Below, piece after piece: positions 57,924 to 64,000 of a DNA stretch of 64,000 bases. How positions within the stretch are numbered: the first letter of the stretch is position 1; the number at the start of each line of letters is the position of its first letter. The translations under genes and the position numbers were made by a program. The notes under the pieces are model-generated. The model saw only the letters and a list, made by a program, of their open reading frames with translations. It was not told the DNA's origin and did not search any database. The stretch is from positions 10,503,740-10,567,739 of the forward strand of contig NC_019873.2 of the NCBI RefSeq assembly GCF_002234675.1, in the 5' to 3' direction. The stretch comes from Oryzias latipes. Lineage: Eukaryota > Chordata > Actinopteri > Beloniformes > Adrianichthyidae.

Positions 57924-59632
57924 TCAGTCATATACACGGCTAAACAGAAATGTTTTAAGTCTAGATTTGAACATGAACACAGAAGAGGCCTGTCTTACGA
58001 CTTCAGGGAGGCTGTTCCAGATTTTAGCTGCAGAATATTGAAACGCTGATTCCCCTTGTTTAGTTCTGACTCTGGGAATGAACAGGAGGCCGGCCCCTGT
58101 GGTCCTCAGAGTAGGAGATAGTTCATATGGCACTAACATGTCAGAGATGTACTTTGGTGCTCGGCCATGGAGAGACTTGTACACAAGCAGAGCTGCTTTG
58201 AAGTCTATTCTTTGAGGTACAGGGAGCCAGTGCAGAGACCTGAGCACAGGACTAATGTGATCATACTTCCTGGTTCTGGTCAGGACTCGAGCAGCAGCAT
58301 TCTGGATGTACTGAAGCTGTTTTACAGCTCGTTTGGAGAGGCCGGTGAGCAGGCCGTTACAGTAGTCTAACCTACTGGAGACAAATGCATGAATAAGTAT
58401 CTCCAGGTCTGGCTTTGACAGTATGTTTTTGATTTTGGCAATGTTTTTCAGATGGTAAAATGCTGCTGATGTTACTGACTTGATATGGCTGTTAAAGTTC
58501 AGGTCATAGTCCATGATTACCCCTATATTTCTGACTTGATTTGAGGGTTTTAGAGACAGAGAATGAAGGTAGCTGCTGACACTTTCTCTTTGTTTCTGTG
58601 GGCCAAAAATAATAACTCCGGTCTTGTTTGAGTTTAGCTGGAGAAAGTTGTTCTGCATCCACGCACTGATCTGTTGGAGGCAGTGGCTGAGTGAATCCAT
58701 CGGCCCATATTCACCTGTTGTCAGTGACACATAGATCTGAGTATCATCTGCATAGTTGTGATAAGATATGTTATTACTGCGTATTAACTGCCCTAGTGGC
58801 AGCATTTAGAGGTTGAACAGAAGGGGTCCCAGGATCGATCCTTGGGGCACACCACAAGTCAAGGCCATGTAGTCTGAGACACAACTCCCAATTTCAACAA
58901 AATATTTCCTGTCTTCCAGATAAGACTTGAGCCAACTTAGGGCAGATCCAGAGATGCCAACCCAGTCTTGGAGTCTGTGCAAAAGGATCCCATGATCAAC
59001 AGTATCAAAGGCAGCACTCAGGTCTAGCAGGATTAAGACAGTGACTTTGCCATCATCAGTGTTCAGGCGGATGTCGTTGGTTACCTTGATAAGAGCAGTT
59101 TCTGTGCTATGATGGGGTCTAAAACCTGACTGGAAAACATCAAATGAATTGTTTAATAAGAGAAAATCAGTGAGCTGTTGGTAGACAACTTTTTCAAGGA
59201 CTTTTCCTAAAAATGGCAGATTAGAGATAGGTCTGTAATTATTCAGTACAGTGGGATCAAGACCGCTTTTCTTCAGGAGAGGTTTAATGACTGCAGTTTT
59301 TAAGGCCTCTGGAAATATTCCAGATTGAAGAGAAATGTTAACTATTTGAGTAATTGATGGCAACACACTGTTCAGGACAGACTTTAGAAATCTAGTGGGT
59401 AACACATCAAGGCAGCATGTAGATGAGCTCAGACGGGTGATGGTCTCTTGGACAGTTTGGTCAGTGACAGGTATAAAGTGAGTCAGCTTAGAGTGAGTAG
59501 GTGGCCGTTCGATAGTTATATGTGTTGTGGAGTTGATGGCTTTTTTAATGCCCTGAACCTTGTCATTAAAAAATACAGCAAACTCATTACATTTAGGTGT
59601 GCAAACCAGTTCTATTGGTAGCTGGGTTGGAG
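57924..59632 (-). pseudogene. L2 ORF2, reverse-transcriptase half
   Basis: Contains SGLDPTVLNNYRPISNLPFL, DLSAAFDTVDH, CGVPQGSILGPLLF, the catalytic YADDTQIY and the C-terminal SALRLKTFLF-like end. A single in-frame TAA at about 58806-58808 separates the PQGS block from the YADD block; it needs only one base change from a tyrosine codon. The N-terminal join to the endonuclease is broken by the nested element. Confidence 0.9.
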
Positions 59633-59643
59633 GGTTAGTTTTG
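59633..59643. repeat. Imperfect target duplication of the nested LINE, 3' side
   Basis: GGTTAGTTTTG here corresponds to GGTTAATTTG at 61407-61416. Joining the flanks through one copy restores the L2 reading frame (LT joined to NPPTQLP). Confidence 0.7.
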
Positions 59644-59779
59644 ATTTGATTTGATTTGAAATGGTTTATTTCAAGCAATCAAATAGAAATAATACACAAA
59701 AACAATATAATCATCAGTTATACATTCATACAGTAACTAATCAAACTTTGGATAATTAGACATAATTAATAAATATTGC

Positions 59780-60558
59780 TTGAAAGGGAGTGGAAGGAAG
59801 CGAACTTATATAATCCCACCCCGTTATACTATAACCATTTTATTACATGATTTATCAATATCCGGTTCCCAGTTTTTATCAGACAGAATTAAAAATCTTA
59901 AGATATCGATAAAGCACATGACAAAGATGAATTACTTAAGTATTACGTCAAAAATAACTATTTTAGAAATCAACGTGGCAAATGCAGCATCTGAAATATA
60001 TGCAAATTATGTTACTTTTAAAAGTCATTCATATGCTTTAAAACATAATACTATATCAGTAAAATAGACACAACCCTGTTTCAGGAATTTTCATAGCAAA
60101 AATTTCATCAAGTATCAAAAGTTAAAAACATGTGCAGTTATGCTACATTAGGAAAGATTTTTGAATCAATTTATCAATTTTAGGAGCTACTGAAGTAATA
60201 TCATCAAAAGTCAATCAATTTAACAATTTTCAAAAGTGATTAATCATTTGTTTTACTCTTTTTATATTTTTTTGTGTATTTTTTTTAAAAAAAATTTATA
60301 TAATAAAGTAATGCTGTAGGGGAAAAATAAAAAGGGTCCATAAATTGTCGAATTGTCCAAGGCTGGCATTTCTTCTTTTACTGATAACAGCCGATTTTCT
60401 TGGTTTAAACAGTTAATAGTTTTCTTCCATGTTATGTCTGCAGACATTAGATTCAGGTCCATATCCTTCTTCAGCTGATATCAGCTGCGGTGAAAGTTGA
60501 GGTCAAGTTGTCTGCATCTGAAATTATTTGGCTCTTTGATTTATTACTCCACGTTGTT
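59780..60558 (-). other. 3' noncoding part of the nested LINE
   Basis: AT-rich sequence downstream of ORF1, with a short frame at 60462-60262 (MDLNLMSADITWKKTIN) that could be the very start of a lost ORF2. No polymerase motif is seen. Confidence 0.5.
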
Positions 60559-61296
60559 TCAGACAACAGTAATCAAGCACTTCTCAAAGTCCTTCATGGT
60601 GTTCACGACCAGAACCTTGGCCCGGTCCTCTGGACCGAGTGGTTTGACGTAAATCCTGCAGCCTTTAACCCAAGTGTTCTCAATCTGCTTACGCTTCCTG
60701 AGAAGCCGTGCATGTTTTGAGATTTCAGCATTCCTTCTGGTCAGATGGTCGTTCAGATAAACAGCAGATCCTCTGACATTTTTGCGTTGATTCATCAGAG
60801 CTAGCTTGTGTTTGAGATTCACAAACCTGATGAGGATCGCTGGTTTATCCGTCTCCTTTCTCCTGGGGAGCAGGTGGCAGGTCTCGATGGTATTGAGATC
60901 CAGGGAAATCCCTTTAGATGTGAGAAATGAATGTATTTGCTGTTCCAGCGACGCTGCACCGAACTCCGTATTAGAACTGCTAGCTACGCTAGCGCTAGCA
61001 TTAGCAGTGCTAGCTCCAGCTGCATTCAGCTTCGCTCGAGGCTTGATTGGTACTCCAGTGAGAATGACATTATTCATCCTTACTTGCTGTTCCACATCGT
61101 CCAGTCTTTTCTCCAGAATCTCGACCCGGTTTTCTCGCTGCTCGTTTTGAGCCCGAAATCTTCGGAACTCTTCCATCATCTCCCAGAGCGGTGTTAGCTT
61201 AGCCGACACTTGATCCATAAAACTTTTCAGCGTTTCTTGAATAATATCAAGAGACTTTTTGAGCTCTTCATATTCCTGGGGTTTCTTCGGGGGCAT
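60559..61296 (-). CDS. Intact LINE ORF1 protein (RNA-binding, coiled-coil)
   Basis: 245 residues from MPPKKPQEYEELKKSL. The layout is that of L1-type ORF1 proteins: a coiled-coil-forming segment (about residues 5-75, with EKRLDDVEQQVRMNNVIL), an Ala/Ser-rich linker, then an RNA-binding part with ETCHLLPRRKETDKPAILIR and a C-terminal basic stretch with LLRKRKQIENTWVKG. Such proteins coat the element's RNA as trimers. An in-frame extension upstream to 61455 reads into L2 sequence and is not part of the gene. A related but broken N-terminus (MPPKNGN) occurs at 22498. Confidence 0.8.
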   Translation of the reverse strand: MPPKKPQEYEELKKSLDIIQETLKSFMDQVSAKLTPLWEMMEEFRRFRAQNEQRENRVEILEKRLDDVEQQVRMNNVILTGVPIKPRAKLNAAGASTANASASVASSSNTEFGAASLEQQIHSFLTSKGISLDLNTIETCHLLPRRKETDKPAILIRFVNLKHKLALMNQRKNVRGSAVYLNDHLTRRNAEISKHARLLRKRKQIENTWVKGCRIYVKPLGPEDRAKVLVVNTMKDFEKCLITVV

Positions 61297-61406
61297 GGTC
61301 AGCTCTCTTTTTTGGAGAAAAATCAACTTTTTAAGTAATTTGAAGATAGTTGTATTCGCAGAGAGGCACGCCACGCGTCCTGCTGTATAACCCGGAACCG
61401 GAAGCC

Positions 61407-62576
61407 GGTTAATTTGTTTACTGTTGTGAACAGGACACGAGAGTTGCTGCTGCAACTTCCAATGATTTCAGAGAAGTACCTTTCCCTTGTTCTGCATAAG
61501 ATCTGGTTGTAAGCGTACAACTCCCCCTTATACATTTCACAATGAACCTGGAGTTTTGACTTGCGCCAGTTTCGCTCAGCTCTGCGACACTGTTGTTTCT
61601 GTGCCCTGACTAGATCATCGTTCCTCCAGGGAGCTTTCTGTCTATGTTTTCTCAATTTAACCTTCATAGGGGCAATGGCATCCAGAACATTCAAGATGCT
61701 AGAAGTAACAGAATTCAGCATTTCATCAACATTGGCACCAGAGGCGTTTTCAGGGTTTATCATTTCTACAAACTGTGCCCTAGTGCTCTCATTTATTTGT
61801 CTCCTTTGGACAACTTCAGGGCCAGGCGGTGGTTTGGGAGCAACAGACAGGTCAAAGAATACACAGAAATGATCAGAGAGGGCGACATCAACCACACTGA
61901 CATTGTAAATATTAACCCCCTTTGTGATGAGCAGGTCCAGAGTGTGCCCTCTGCTGTGGGTGGGGCAACTTACATGCTGAATTAGATCAAAGGTTTCAAG
62001 GACAGCATTGAGCTCTTTTGCATTTCTGTAATTGACATTATCAACATGAACATTAAAATCACCTGTAATGACTAGACCATCAAAGTCTGTGCACACAACT
62101 GAGAGCATTTCAGTGAAATCATCAATGAAACTTTGGCTGTGCTGAGGAGGTTTGTACATGACTATGCAGAGTAAGGGAGGAGTTCGTTTTAACTCAATCT
62201 TAAAGGACACATACTCAAATGATGAAAACACACCAAATGATAGTCTGCGGGTTGCAATATTATCTCTAAACAGTGCAGAAACGCCTCCACCCTTTTTATT
62301 TTCTCGTATTTCCGATACATGTTTGTAGTTGGGGGGAGTTGATTCGACTAGAACTATGTTTCCTGTGTTTTTGTCAAGCCATGTTTCAGTTAAAAACATA
62401 AAATCAAGATTAAAAGAAGAGATAAGATTATTGATTAAAAATGATTTGTTGCATAAAGATCTGACATTGAGTGCAGCAAGTTTGAGATTAGTTTCCTTGG
62501 GACTGGTCAAAACTTTCTTGCAAGGGATATCAACTAGATTTCTTTGATTGGACAGTCTAACTGCCCTTTTTTGCAT
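61407..62576 (-). pseudogene. L2 ORF2, endonuclease half
   Basis: An apurinic-type endonuclease: LNVRSLCNKSFLI near the start, FLTETWLDKNTG, GDFNVHVDN, THSRGHTLDLLIT and ALSDHFCVFFDLS. These are the metal-binding and catalytic blocks expected of L2 elements. The frame is open to the nested insertion at about 61407, which cuts it just after NKLT. Confidence 0.9.
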
Positions 62577-62678
62577 TCTAAGTGGTGCAACTACAGGTAT
62601 AGCACCAGAAGGAAGCTGTTCATCACAGGGCCCCAGTTTGACATAACCTTTCCTAGGACACTGGGGGCCCGTTTCATC

Positions 62679-63967
62679 CTAGCTCTGGGGGATAGCACGT
62701 CTAGAGGCGCGCAGGGGAGGTCGAGTTGAGGGTAGTTTGGGTGATGGACCAGGAGGAGCGGGAGCTGGATGGGATTTGGGTGAATGACGGAGGGGGCGTG
62801 TTGGAGGGGCTTTGGATGAAGGACGTGTTGGAGGGACTTTGGGTGAAGGATAAGGAGGGGGCGCTGGAGGGGTAGGTGAGCTCCTGTGTGGTGTGAGGCT
62901 CACAGGTGTTAGGGGAGCCATCTTAATTCCTGACTTAATGAAGCTATCAAAATGGCTAGGTAGGGCCATGGGTGAAAGTGGGGGGGACGAAAAGGAAAGT
63001 GAGTCTTCACTGGGAGTAGATGTAGCAGGGGGCGCCCACAGCTGGTCAGATGGTGGTATTTCTGGGGCCAAATCTGGTGGTTGTTGTTGTGGTTCTGCGG
63101 TTGGGTCCTTAGCTGGTTGTTGTTGTTGTGATGCTGGTGCAGCTGGGTCCTTAGATGGAGGTGGTTGTGGTGCTGGTGCTGCCGGATCCAAGTCTTTGAC
63201 CGGTGGTGGTGGTGGAGGTAGTTGTTGTTGCCGTTGTGCTGTGGTTCCTGGGACACTGGCTCGGTCCTTCCTTACTGCCTTTTCAGGGCCTTGGCCTCTT
63301 TGCCCCAGAGCGTGGAGGAGGTTCTTCACTAACTCTCTTGCTCCACCTCTGTTCAGGTGTGGGCCTCTTCCCATGAATAGGTCCTTTCGTTTCCAGAATG
63401 TATTGAAGTTCTCAATGTAATGAAATCCTCTGGAAGCACACTCTCTGGAGAGCCAATTGTTCAGCTGAAACAGACGGCTGAACTTGAGTGACACCCCATC
63501 AATGTTAGGAAGAGGTCCACTGATGAATGCTTCAACCTCTACCTTGTCAATCTCTTCAATTTTTTCAAACGTTCAGATTGTTCTTTTTTGATATTGACAG
63601 CACCTACATGGATGATTATTCGTTTGACTCCTTGGTACAAGACTTTAGATAAGAGTCCTGTAATCACTGGAACAGTAGAACTTGGGCAACATAAAGTTTG
63701 CATTCTTCTGTGGCTGACTCCACTGATAGCGCCATCTCCAAGCAGCAGCGTATCTCTGACCTTGACGTTTGGCACAGATTTTCTTTCTGCCTGTGCTTTG
63801 TTGCCAACATTATGACTCCTATTCTGTGGTCCAATTTCACTTTGTTCTTTAACATCACATTGTGTTAGGGGTAAAAATCTGTTTGTGAGCTTTATTTCGG
63901 ATGTTATGTCATCTTTACGCTTTGGCTTGACACAGAGTTCCTCCGCACAAAGTTTCGGAAAGGACAC
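62679..63967 (-). pseudogene. L2 ORF1 with SGNH/GDSL-esterase-like domain and long Pro/Gln-rich tail
   Basis: Two frames: 63967-63539 with TLLLGDGAISGVSHRR and KRIIIHVGAVNI, and 63494-62679 with FSRLFQLNNWLSRECASRGF and GPHLNRGGARELVKNL. Together these are the blocks of the lipase/esterase-like domain found in L2/CR1 ORF1 proteins. The active-site block reads GDGAI where GDS is usual, so the catalytic serine appears lost here. The frame breaks at about 63500-63540. A tail of roughly 200 residues, very rich in Pro and Gln, follows. Confidence 0.8.
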
Positions 63968-64000
63968 AACATCACTCAGGTCTATGTCACTGTTATTCTT

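Larger units (their letters stand above)
59644..61406 (-). mobile_element. ORF1-only LINE derivative (1763 bp) nested in the L2 element
   Basis: Its minus-strand 5' end begins GGCTTCCGGTTCCGGG, followed by about 110 bp of leader, an intact ORF1, then about 900 bp with no reverse transcriptase. It finishes with ATAAACCATTTCAAATC and (AAATC)n. It is flanked by an imperfect 10-11 bp duplication. ORF2 is absent, so it would have depended on another element's machinery. Confidence 0.8.
57708..64000 (-). mobile_element. Long L2-clade LINE, running off the right edge, with a nested insertion
   Basis: The 3' end shows the L2-type signature: GTGCTATACAAATAAACTTG followed by CTTGC repeats (plus strand 57708-57760). 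Upstream on the minus strand come reverse transcriptase, endonuclease and an esterase-like ORF1, in the correct order. The frames are long with only one stop in the RT and one break in ORF1, so this is a fairly recent copy. It was later interrupted at 59644-61406. Confidence 0.9.

Noticed and set aside
62893-63420. Plus-strand Gly/Cys-rich 175-residue protein
   Set aside because: It is the antisense of the Pro/Gln-rich L2 ORF1 tail; its composition is forced by the repeat.

Overview
This window is nuclear DNA of a teleost fish, most likely a percomorph. The evidence is spliced vertebrate genes with GT-AG introns, a CpG-rich promoter, and a dense mix of fish-type transposons: L2, I and CR1/Rex-type LINEs, Tc1, hAT, PIF/Harbinger, a TTAA-flanked MITE family and endogenous-retrovirus debris. 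I cannot fix the species from sequence alone.

Layout. Bases 1-6650 are intron 1 of a gene read leftwards whose first coding exon lies at 6651-7813 (probable tbc1d12, a TBC RabGAP), with its CpG-rich promoter to about 8150. Bases 8150-12450 are intergenic and hold a dead Tc1 element, a 292-bp MITE with TA target duplication and a tandem cluster of five tRNA-Thr-like units. Bases 12450-34729 hold a complete minus-strand SLC22A15-type transporter, which I could resolve into 13 coding exons with consistent phases. Directly upstream on the same strand (35670-36566) is a single-exon, two-Ig-domain receptor of CD2/CD58/CD48 type. In human, SLC22A15 lies near CD58 and CD2 on 1p13, so this neighbourhood looks conserved. 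A 5'-truncated I-type LINE with a 14-bp target duplication (36648-39091) sits between the receptor's start codon and its older upstream DNA.

Bases 39106-45510 are transposon-rich (TTAA MITE, a MITE with about 36-bp inverted ends, a TA MITE, nested Harbinger elements). Bases 45547-48487 hold a broken fragment of a kinesin-5 gene (kif11), one exon of which is split by a 1.4-kb hAT element. A near-identical copy of that hAT element lies 13 kb away in the opposite orientation. From 48.9 kb to the end the window is almost entirely retroelements: a CR1/Rex-type LINE carrying a 446-bp MITE, endogenous-retrovirus pol debris with a possible leader/LTR, and a long L2 LINE interrupted by an ORF1-only LINE derivative.

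I see no new multi-gene system. The observations most worth following are the intronless CD2/CD58-like receptor with a LINE in its 5' leader, the TG-repeat splice acceptor of slc22a15 exon 12, the tRNA-Thr-like array with a shared T-loop variant, the inverted MITE pair around slc22a15 exon 6, and several MITE families with unusual ends.
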